From positions 1 through 45,463 of the forward strand of contig JACZJQ010000244.1 in the NCBI GenBank assembly GCA_014860455.1: a DNA stretch of 45,463 nt, written 5' to 3'. Below are positions 24,201 to 31,031 of this stretch, piece after piece; position 1 is the stretch's first letter, and each line of letters opens with the position of its first letter. The stretch is from Bryobacteraceae bacterium (GTDB taxonomy: Bacteria > Acidobacteriota > Terriglobia > Bryobacterales > Bryobacteraceae). The position numbers were made by a program, and so were the translations under genes. The notes under the pieces were generated by a model, which worked only from the letters and a program-made list of their open reading frames with translations, had not been told where the DNA came from and did no database searches.

Positions 24201-24221
24201 GGACGCGATTATACTCGCGTC
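24187..24221 (+). promoter_or_regulatory. Shared control region with palindrome between divergent genes
   Basis: GACGCGA (24202-24208) and TCGCGTC (24215-24221) form a perfect 7-base inverted repeat around TTATAC. TATACT (24210-24215) on the plus strand is a good -10 box, with a weak TTGCGC (24187-24192) 17 bases before it inside the deacetylase gene. A protein bound to the palindrome would block this promoter. The plus-strand leader would be only about 11 bases. Confidence 0.4.
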
Positions 24222-24232
24222 GAGGCCGAGTC

Positions 24233-25363
24233 ATGAAAATCACCGAAATCCGCTGCGCGGGACTGCGTCACGGCACGCCCAAAGGCGGCTGGGCCAATGA
24301 GATCCAGGAGGAGGACTGCGTCCACACCCTGATCGCCGTATTCACGGATGAGGGCATCACGGGGTGGGGATCCTCGTTCACCAGCGAGGGGCTCGTGCGC
24401 GGCGCGCTGGATGTTCTATCGCCGCTGTACCTCGGGGAGAACCCGCTCGAGCCTGAGCGCGTCTCCGAAAAGCTCCATGCCAATACTTTCTGGATGGGCC
24501 GCGGCGGATCGATCACGCACGCCATCAGCGGCATCGACATTGCTTTGTGGGACATCCTCGGAAAGTCCACCGGCCAGCCTGTTGGACGCCTGCTGGGAGG
24601 GCGGTACCGCGAACGGGTGCAACCCTACGCGTCGCTGCTGATGTGCGAGCCCGGACAGTTGGTCGAGCACCTGGCCGCCGTGAAGGAGCAGGGATTTCGA
24701 GCCTTCAAGATCGGTTGGGGACCCTTTGGCCGTCACAGCTTCGCCAAGGACGAAGCAATAGTGGATGCAGCGCGAAACGCGGTCGGCTCCGGTGCCCGGC
24801 TCATGGTCGATGCGGGCGCCAGCGACGCCTTCTGGCCGCAGGACTACAAGTGGGCTGTGCGCACGGCACAGATGCTCGCAGGGTACGGCGTCCACTGGTT
24901 CGAGGAACCATTGCAGCCGGACAACCTGCGGGATTACGTGCTGCTTCGGAATCATTCGCCCGTGGCGGTCGCGGGTGGTGAAGTGCTGACGCGCAGGCAG
25001 TCATTCACCCCCTGGCTGCAGGAAGGTGCTTTCGATATCGTCCAACCGGACGTAACCAAGGTGGGCGGCATCAGCGAAGAGCGACGCATCGCCTGGATGG
25101 CAGAGGAGAGCGGCGTCCGGTTCATCCCGCACGGCTGGAACACCGCGCTCGGGCTTGCCTCCGACCTCCATCTCGCATCGGCCAGCCGGAATACGGACAT
25201 GGTGGAGTATTTGACCGGGTCCCCATTCGTCGACGATCTCGTTGAGGTCCCCTTGCGGCTTGACCAGGACGGCATGCTGGCGATTCCCGATGGTCCCGGC
25301 CTGGGGGTTTCTCTCGACATGGATGCCGTCGAACGTCACACCGGCGTGCGCTTCACAGTATGA
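24233..25363 (+). CDS. Mandelate racemase / muconate-lactonizing (enolase superfamily) enzyme
   Basis: A 376-residue cytoplasmic enzyme of the enolase superfamily that abstracts a proton alpha to a carboxylate, usually to dehydrate a sugar acid. An N-terminal capping domain (~1-125) precedes the barrel. Active-site candidates are Lys159 (FKIGWG), metal ligands Asp193 (MVDAGA), Glu224/225 (FEEPLQPD) and Glu250 (GGEVL), and general base His300 (IPHGWN). No signal peptide is present, unlike most neighbours. It is divergent from the deacetylase. Substrate cannot be read from sequence; together with the rhamnonate-dehydratase-like gene 9 kb away it points to aldonate catabolism. Confidence 0.87.
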   Translation: MKITEIRCAGLRHGTPKGGWANEIQEEDCVHTLIAVFTDEGITGWGSSFTSEGLVRGALDVLSPLYLGENPLEPERVSEKLHANTFWMGRGGSITHAISGIDIALWDILGKSTGQPVGRLLGGRYRERVQPYASLLMCEPGQLVEHLAAVKEQGFRAFKIGWGPFGRHSFAKDEAIVDAARNAVGSGARLMVDAGASDAFWPQDYKWAVRTAQMLAGYGVHWFEEPLQPDNLRDYVLLRNHSPVAVAGGEVLTRRQSFTPWLQEGAFDIVQPDVTKVGGISEERRIAWMAEESGVRFIPHGWNTALGLASDLHLASASRNTDMVEYLTGSPFVDDLVEVPLRLDQDGMLAIPDGPGLGVSLDMDAVERHTGVRFTV

Positions 25364-25388
25364 AGACCCGGCCGGCCTGACGCGAATG

Positions 25389-25407
25389 GCCCGGCAGAAT
25401 GCCGGGC
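25389..25407. terminator. Stem-loop between converging genes
   Basis: GCCCGGC and GCCGGGC are perfect 7-base arms around AGAAT, 25 bases after the enolase-family gene and about 50 bases after the end of the opposing FG-GAP gene. No T-run follows on either strand, so its role as a bidirectional terminator is tentative. Confidence 0.35.
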
Positions 25408-25459
25408 GGACTGTTCCACGAGGTTGCGCGCCCCGGTTCTATCTCAGGCGGGCTACAGT

Positions 25460-27679
25460 TCAATTGCCTTTCAACGTCTCAATGTACCGGCCGTCGAAGT
25501 AATAGAAAAAACCGTCTTCGGCACCGACGATCACGTCCAGTTTCCCGTCGCTGTTCCAGTCGACGATGTTCGGCGTGGGGCTGTGTCCGGCTAGATTCGC
25601 CTTCACCAGGACTCCCCTCGACTGCATGGCCGGCTTGGATTGCGGACCGATGTTCTCGTACCAGGCCGGGCCTTGGTCGGAATCCACAATCATGTCGAGA
25701 TCGCCGTCGCTGTCCAGATCGGCAAGCTCGATCTTCCTGCGCCCGCTGGACCCGGCCCTGCCTGCCGCCAGATTTAGAAAACGGCCGGTGGGCGTAACGA
25801 AGATGCGTTCGGGCGGCATCAGCAGCAGCCTGCCTCCGGCTCGGGCGCGGCGATACAGGCATAGGTACCCCTGATGGTTGAGCATCACCAGATCAGGAAG
25901 ACCGTCGCGATCCCAGTCCACGACCTTGGGTGTTGTCCGCCACTGCGTCACGAGTTGCTTCCCCTCTGGCTCCCACCAGACCCACTCCGGTTTGGGGGGA
26001 CGGCCCGGCCATTCCACTTCGATGGGGGCGGCGGGTTCGAGCGCAGGGGCGCCCTTCGTGCCCGTGTTGCGGTACCAGACAACCGAGCCCCAGATATCGT
26101 TCACAAGGATGTCCAGACGGCCGTCGAGGTCCCAGTCGGCGACGGACGGATTGCTGTAGCCCCATTTCGCCTCTGCCGGGCCCTGGATGGAGCCGTTCGG
26201 TCCCGCAACCCGCCGGATCACCTTGCCGCCTGCGGTCAGATAGCCGCGGTCCACGAACACCGGTTCGGCTGCTGTGCCCGTGTTTTCGAAGTATTGGATG
26301 TAGCCGGCCGAGTTGCCGGAGATAAGATCGAGTTTACCGTCCCCGTTCCAGTCCACCGCGACCGGGCGCGACAGCACCCCGCTCTTCAGGTACGGATCCA
26401 CCTGCTGAAGGTGGCGGGGCGCAGCCAGTTCCGGTTCCTTTCCGCGTGGCGACATGTTCTCCAGATAGGAGACCGTGCCGTCTTCCTCGGCTACGATCAG
26501 CGACGGCCTTCCGTCAGCATGAAACGAAGCCACGCGCGGCTGGATCATGCAGAGATCCATATGCAACGGTTTGGAGGCCGCCTCCAGCAATGTTCCGCCG
26601 GCGAGCGCAGGGGCGGTTCGCGTGCCTTGGTTGCGAAACAGGGTAATGAAATCGACAAAGCTCCCGCCGAGCAGGTCATAAACGCCGCGGCCCAGCCAAT
26701 CCACCGGATTCGGCGCCGGGCTTCCGTACAGGTCGATCGGCTTCCCGCCCGCCTGGAGCATCACCGGCGGCTCATAGACGGGCTGCGAGTTGGCGCCTAC
26801 GTTTCGGTAGAAGTACACATACCCGTGCAGGGGGCCTCGAGTCCAATTACCCTCGGAGTCGAATGCGTCGTCCCAGCCGTAGTCCCGCCAGTCGCTCACC
26901 CCTACCAGCAGATCGACCAACCCGTCACCATCCCAGTCGAACGGCTGCCACATGTCGTCGCGTCCGACGAAGTAGCTTCTCTGCAATGTCACCGGCACGA
27001 ACTGCGACAGGCGATGCCGGCGGAAGTCGGAGTAGTAGCCGCCATTAGTCACAAGGTCGATATGTCCGTCGCCGTTGAAGTCGGCGGCGGTCAGTTCCCT
27101 CGCAGCCAAACCGAGCCACTCGGCGCGGTCATACAGCGGATCGGCGTTAGAGCCGATATTCAAGAACTGGTAGATGCCGTTGTACGGGCGGTCCGGACAG
27201 GAGACGACCAGGTCCATGTCTCCATCTCCGTCCACATCCAGCACTGCCGGACGCGCCTGGAGTCCGACCGCCACCCGGTTTCGAACGCCAGCGCGCCCGT
27301 ATGTGATGCGGTCACCTGTCCCCACCATGGCGGGCGCCGCCAGGCGCTCTGTCTCCCCGCGGTTGCCCTCGTCGAAATAGATCCAGTAGGACGTAGCACC
27401 AGTGGAATGGAAGCTGACGCGGGCGTTGGGGTTCTTCCACTCGGTCTTCGAGGGCAGGATGCGGGTTCCCCCCTCCGCCATGACGCGGACCGAATCCGGG
27501 TTGAAGCCGCTGGACAGCTTTAGGTCAACCGCAATGGGCGTCCCGGGCGGCCTGACCACGGCGCTGCGCACTCTCATATGGTTGGCCGTCGGCCAGTCGG
27601 CCGAGCCGCGGTTTTCTGTCTGTCCATCCGCAGACAGGACCGCAAAAACGATCAGCAGAGCAGATTCGAGCTTTCGCAT
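25460..27679 (-). CDS. Secreted FG-GAP/VCBS repeat beta-propeller protein
   Basis: A 739-residue extracellular protein built of integrin-like FG-GAP blades with calcium loops of the D-x-D-x-D-G-x-x-D type. I count eight clear copies (DVDGDGDMD, DFNGDGHID, DWDGDGLVD, DWNGDGKLD, DWDLDGRLD, DWDRDGLPD, DLDSDGDLD, DWNSDGKLD), spread over residues ~130-725. The signal peptide is MRKLESALLIVFAVLSADG. The frame stays open another 474 bases upstream, but that part lies opposite the amidase gene and has no protein-like content, so ATG 27679 is chosen. The ATG directly follows a 15-base palindrome (27682-27696). Such proteins usually bind ligands or other proteins at the cell surface; no enzymatic motif is visible. 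Confidence 0.85.
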   Translation of the reverse strand: MRKLESALLIVFAVLSADGQTENRGSADWPTANHMRVRSAVVRPPGTPIAVDLKLSSGFNPDSVRVMAEGGTRILPSKTEWKNPNARVSFHSTGATSYWIYFDEGNRGETERLAAPAMVGTGDRITYGRAGVRNRVAVGLQARPAVLDVDGDGDMDLVVSCPDRPYNGIYQFLNIGSNADPLYDRAEWLGLAARELTAADFNGDGHIDLVTNGGYYSDFRRHRLSQFVPVTLQRSYFVGRDDMWQPFDWDGDGLVDLLVGVSDWRDYGWDDAFDSEGNWTRGPLHGYVYFYRNVGANSQPVYEPPVMLQAGGKPIDLYGSPAPNPVDWLGRGVYDLLGGSFVDFITLFRNQGTRTAPALAGGTLLEAASKPLHMDLCMIQPRVASFHADGRPSLIVAEEDGTVSYLENMSPRGKEPELAAPRHLQQVDPYLKSGVLSRPVAVDWNGDGKLDLISGNSAGYIQYFENTGTAAEPVFVDRGYLTAGGKVIRRVAGPNGSIQGPAEAKWGYSNPSVADWDLDGRLDILVNDIWGSVVWYRNTGTKGAPALEPAAPIEVEWPGRPPKPEWVWWEPEGKQLVTQWRTTPKVVDWDRDGLPDLVMLNHQGYLCLYRRARAGGRLLLMPPERIFVTPTGRFLNLAAGRAGSSGRRKIELADLDSDGDLDMIVDSDQGPAWYENIGPQSKPAMQSRGVLVKANLAGHSPTPNIVDWNSDGKLDVIVGAEDGFFYYFDGRYIETLKGN

Positions 27680-27681
27680 CG

Positions 27682-27703
27682 CTGGACCTTGTCCAGTAGT
27701 ATA
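27682..27703 (-). promoter_or_regulatory. -10 box and start-proximal palindrome of the FG-GAP gene
   Basis: On the minus strand TATACT (27703-27698) could be a -10 box. The palindrome CTGGAC-AAG-GTCCAG (27696-27682) covers the expected transcript start and ends two bases (CG) before the ATG. The same arms and spacing to the ATG recur at 42401-42418. AAGG within the loop is the only ribosome-binding candidate, so as RNA the hairpin could also mask it. Confidence 0.4.
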
Positions 27704-27857
27704 GTGGAGCGGAATTCCCGGGCTGAATCGCTGATGATGCTCGCCAAGTCTCCATCGGCGATGCTGCCCAGCATCGCGTCGCTCGAACCGGGTGGCGGCT
27801 TCTCTATGGCCCTGCGCCTGACCAGCCCGCCACGAATCGAACCAAGGAGGTTTCCGG

Positions 27858-28913
27858 ATGAATCGAAGGCACCTGTTCGCCATCGCTGGAGTTTCGGCCG
27901 CCGCCCGGGCAACGGCCATGACGCAGTCGCAGCACACCGTCAATCGAAGCGTATCCGGCTTGCCGCCCAGGAAGGTGATCGTCGGGACGTCGATGCGCGC
28001 CTTCTGGGGGAACCACCCGGGCGTAGAAAAGCGACTGGATGAACTTATGGGCCTGATCGACGCCATGCAGGAGGAGTCCCTCAGGAAGTACGGCCGGGGA
28101 GTCGACCTTGCGATCCTGTCCGAGACGACAGTCTCCGGCGAAGCCGGCGGCAACGCACTGGCCTGCGCAATTCCTCTCGATGGCCCGTTCAGCCGCGCCT
28201 TCTCTCAGAAAGCCCGCAGCTATGGCTGCTATGTCGTGGCCCCGACCTACCTGCTGGAATCCGCCAAATCGTGTTCGAATGCCGCCGTGTTGTTCAGTCG
28301 GCAAGGACACGTGGCTGGCGTCTACAGGAAGGTGCATCTGGTAGTCTCGCCGGAGGGCACTCGCATGGAGGGCGGCGCGGCCCCGGGCAAGGAGTACCCG
28401 GTCTTCTCCTGCGATTTTGGCAAACTCGGCATCCAGATCTGCTACGACATGCAATTCGGCCGGGGCTGGCAGGAACTTGCGAGCAAGGGCGCCGAACTGA
28501 TCGCCTGGCCGAGCCAATCGCCCCAAACCACTCAGCCGGCCGCTCGCGCCATTGATCTCCGCTGCTATATCGTCTCCAGCACCTGGCGGCACAACGCTTC
28601 GGTGTTTGAACCGACCGGGAAGATTCTCGCCCAGATCAAGCCCCCGGGACAAGTCTTGGTCCAGGAGATCGACCTGAGCTATGCCATCCTCCCCTGGAGT
28701 GCGAAACTGCGCAACGGCAAAGCGCTCGAAGAGAGATACGGACCTCGGATCGGGTATCGCTACTATGAGGACGAAGATTGCGGCATCTTCTGGTCGAATG
28801 ATCCTCGGACTCCGGTTCGCGCCATGGTGCGGCAGGCTGGACTGCTGGAGGCAGAGGAACAACTCGCGAGTGTCAGGGATGTCTATCGCCGGGCCGGGAT
28901 GACGAATTTCTGA
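27858..28913 (+). CDS. Tat-exported carbon-nitrogen hydrolase (nitrilase superfamily)
   Basis: A 351-residue amidase of the nitrilase superfamily, which hydrolyses amides or carbamoyl groups through a Glu-Lys-Cys triad. The triad is visible as Glu89 (LSETTVSG), Lys158 (YRKVHL) and Cys195 (IQICYDMQFG). A Tat-type signal (MNRRHLFAIAGVSAAARA) indicates export, which is uncommon for this superfamily. AAGGAGGT lies 7 bases before the ATG. It is divergent from the FG-GAP gene and converges with the propeller gene 22 bases past its end. The physiological amide is unknown. Confidence 0.87.
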   Translation: MNRRHLFAIAGVSAAARATAMTQSQHTVNRSVSGLPPRKVIVGTSMRAFWGNHPGVEKRLDELMGLIDAMQEESLRKYGRGVDLAILSETTVSGEAGGNALACAIPLDGPFSRAFSQKARSYGCYVVAPTYLLESAKSCSNAAVLFSRQGHVAGVYRKVHLVVSPEGTRMEGGAAPGKEYPVFSCDFGKLGIQICYDMQFGRGWQELASKGAELIAWPSQSPQTTQPAARAIDLRCYIVSSTWRHNASVFEPTGKILAQIKPPGQVLVQEIDLSYAILPWSAKLRNGKALEERYGPRIGYRYYEDEDCGIFWSNDPRTPVRAMVRQAGLLEAEEQLASVRDVYRRAGMTNF

Positions 28914-28935
28914 AAATGCTGCAGACGCCGAGGCC

Positions 28936-30219
28936 CTACCTTCCTCCCCTCGACGAGGCCGGCTTCGGCTTGATGAACACTACTTCGGCCCGCTCAATCC
29001 AACCTGCGCGCAGGTCCGCCCTGAACCAACCTTCGCCGTTCTTTTCGTGGAGGCGCGTGGGCGACCGCTTCCCGAACGCCTTGAGATCGTGCTGCGCCCA
29101 GGTCCTTCCCATGTCAGTCGAAATGATGAATCCCGTGTCCAGTGGCGAGGCTGGTGCGCAGTGAGATGCGATCATAACGCCATCCTGGATGATCATATTC
29201 CCGGATTCGACCTCAGGGTTGAACAGCATCGTATGCCTCTCGGGTCGGAGCAGATCCTCGGGAGCACAGCAGAAGATCCCCCGGTCGTACGGTTTCGGAC
29301 CGTTCGCATCACTGATCCAGTACAGCCTTCCATTGACAAAATTCAGGCCGCCACACTTGTACCTTGAATTGGCAAAGTCGGAGTGCAGCACCTTCCAATC
29401 CCACTTGTCGTTGGCCTTGTTATAGGTGCCGCGCAACCAGTGGCACTCGTGCCCTAATCCGCGGTCCAGGTCGCCGGTACAGGCGTAGAACGCATTCTCG
29501 GCCGGATTGTATGCCACCGCATGTACATGTCTGCACAAGACCTTGTTGCCTGGGTCGCCCAACAGCTTTCCGCCCCTGCCTCCGCCCGGCCTGCCGTTGT
29601 CGGAAAAGAAGGGATTCTGCCCGAAGCTGTAAGCAATCTTGACGGTCCGCCCGCTATCGGCCGAGTAGTAGATGTTCACCGGGGTGGCGCCCCCCAGGAC
29701 GTTGCAGTAGTTTCCCCAGACCATCATCTCCGCTCCATCGACATCCCACGAGACGGCGCCGGGCAGAGTATGGAAGTACCAGCCGGGTAGCTCCGGGTTT
29801 GCCGGCGTGTGCGGGACGTATTCTGATCCGTCCTGCGCTTCCACCTTGATCTTCCGGTAGCTCTTCAGGTTGTCAATGCTCAGGTAGAGGCTTGCGCCCG
29901 TTGCGAACACGACGTTGCCATTCTTCAGGATGTGGCTGAACGTGATCGATGAAGCATCGGGAAACTCGGCACTATACGGCCAGGAGTGGCCGTTGTCCGC
30001 CGACATGTGGATTCTTCCGGCGGCATAAGCGAAGGCCTTGTCGCCGCGCTGCGAGTCGATGTACTTCCCGGCCGGTTGAGCTCGGTACCAGAAGTGTTCC
30101 GTCTCTCCGGAAATCACCTGAGCACCGGCTTGCCCGGCGGCCTGCCCCCGTTCGATCGCGGCTGCCCCGGCGGCGCCGAGGAATCCGCGTCTGGTCACCA
30201 GGCTCCGTTGCGTCATCAC
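28936..30219 (-). CDS. Tat-exported BNR-like (exo-sialidase-like) propeller protein
   Basis: A 427-residue secreted protein with a twin-arginine signal (TRRGFLGAAGAAAI) and propeller blades marked by S-x-D-x-G motifs (SADNGHSW, SADSGRTV, STDMGRTW). The fold is that of sialidase/BNR-repeat proteins. I do not see the arginine triad and Asp/Tyr/Glu set that would prove sialidase activity, so it may be a binding protein. AGGAG lies before the ATG. A long Gly-rich insert (RPGGGRGGK) sits near residue 215. It is related in fold, not evidently in sequence, to the broken propeller gene at 3.6-5.65 kb. Confidence 0.75.
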   Translation of the reverse strand: MMTQRSLVTRRGFLGAAGAAAIERGQAAGQAGAQVISGETEHFWYRAQPAGKYIDSQRGDKAFAYAAGRIHMSADNGHSWPYSAEFPDASSITFSHILKNGNVVFATGASLYLSIDNLKSYRKIKVEAQDGSEYVPHTPANPELPGWYFHTLPGAVSWDVDGAEMMVWGNYCNVLGGATPVNIYYSADSGRTVKIAYSFGQNPFFSDNGRPGGGRGGKLLGDPGNKVLCRHVHAVAYNPAENAFYACTGDLDRGLGHECHWLRGTYNKANDKWDWKVLHSDFANSRYKCGGLNFVNGRLYWISDANGPKPYDRGIFCCAPEDLLRPERHTMLFNPEVESGNMIIQDGVMIASHCAPASPLDTGFIISTDMGRTWAQHDLKAFGKRSPTRLHEKNGEGWFRADLRAGWIERAEVVFIKPKPASSRGGR

Positions 30220-30289
30220 ACGCTCCTATCGGATTTTGGAAACGGCTCAGTTGTGTCTCACGCTATCACGGTTCGCGGGGTTAAACACC

Positions 30290-30937
30290 TGTCCTCTCCC
30301 AGAACTCGATCGGCGGCTACGCAGCCTCCTTCGCCAGGCTGTTTTCGTCATGCAGCCCTACGAGAACCGGCGTCGACGCGACGGGGCACCCGGCGGGAAG
30401 CCTGTGTCTATGTGGGCCATCCGGGACTTTGGATTGGGGTGGTTCCGGAATTCCTGGTCCCAACGCGGAGTGTGGACGGCCACGGTTGTAATGGGTCACG
30501 AACTCGATCAGGCTCCTTCTCAGATGCCGCTCGTTGATCGGAATCAGGAAGTCGAGGCACTCGCGACGAATCGTCCCGATCAGCCGTTCGCAGTACGCAA
30601 TCGCCTTCGGCACCCGGACCGGCTGAGGGTCTCCGGCTTCACGATGACCAGGGCGTCGCACCAGTTCAAAAAACCCGCGCGAGCGCCATCATCGACAGTC
30701 ACGTCGACGCTGGAGCGTTTCGCGGCCGGGCTTTGCGTTCTTCAAAGAGGGCAAGTTGCTTGCGGAGAAACAGATTCTCGTCGATGAGAACCGAGCGGCC
30801 GATCAGGAGGAGCCGGAATACAGCGACCAACCGTGATTCCAGCGTGTATACAGGTCATCAGTCCGCGGCTGTAACGGTTGAGCCGGCCACGTTGCAACTT
30901 GTTGATTTTCCAAGCCGATTGGATTTTTGAGGAGGAC
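30290..30937 (-). mobile_element. Collapsed DDE-transposase insertion sequence
   Basis: Remnant of an IS3/IS481-like element. TGTCCTC (30290-30296) and GAGGACA (30931-30937) are inverted and mark TGT...ACA ends of the expected type, only ~650 bp apart. The interior holds two ends of a transposase gene with the middle missing. No clear target duplication is seen, so the boundaries are tentative. Confidence 0.45.
30317..30830 (-). pseudogene. Internally deleted integrase-core transposase
   Basis: Reading the minus strand from ~30820, LLLIGRSVLIDENLFLRKQL and ALFEERKARPR give the usual N-terminus. An in-frame TGA follows, and after a frame change DALVIVKPETL. The sequence then jumps to VPKAIAYCERLIGTIRRECL, DFLIPINERHL and HYNRGRPHSALGPGIP, the C-terminal end of an rve domain with its catalytic Glu region. 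The first two catalytic Asp segments (~150 or more residues) are deleted. The product cannot be functional. Confidence 0.8.
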
Positions 30938-31031
30938 ACTGGGTGAGCATCCTGAGTATTGTCCCCCGATGTGCCTTGGCAACGGTTGGTGATACGATTT
31001 CGCTTCAGCAACACGAATTGGAGGTGCACCG
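30938..31031. other. Leader of the peptidase gene
   Basis: A short untranslated stretch. GGAGGTG at about 31019 is the ribosome-binding site for the GTG at 31032. I see no convincing promoter boxes. Confidence 0.35.

Noticed and set aside
25874-27523. 549-codon plus-strand frame opposite the FG-GAP gene
   Set aside because: The repeated DxDxDG calcium loops on the other strand are decisive; this one is the complementary shadow.
25460-27679. Repeated D-x-D-x-D-G segments considered as a DNA repeat array
   Set aside because: The similarity is at protein level, with variable spacing and diverged codons, which fits propeller blades and not a nucleotide repeat or CRISPR.
27804-28862. 352-codon minus-strand frame opposite the amidase, and the 5' extension of the FG-GAP frame to 28153
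   Set aside because: Both lie opposite a nitrilase-family gene with an intact catalytic triad and a strong ribosome-binding site.
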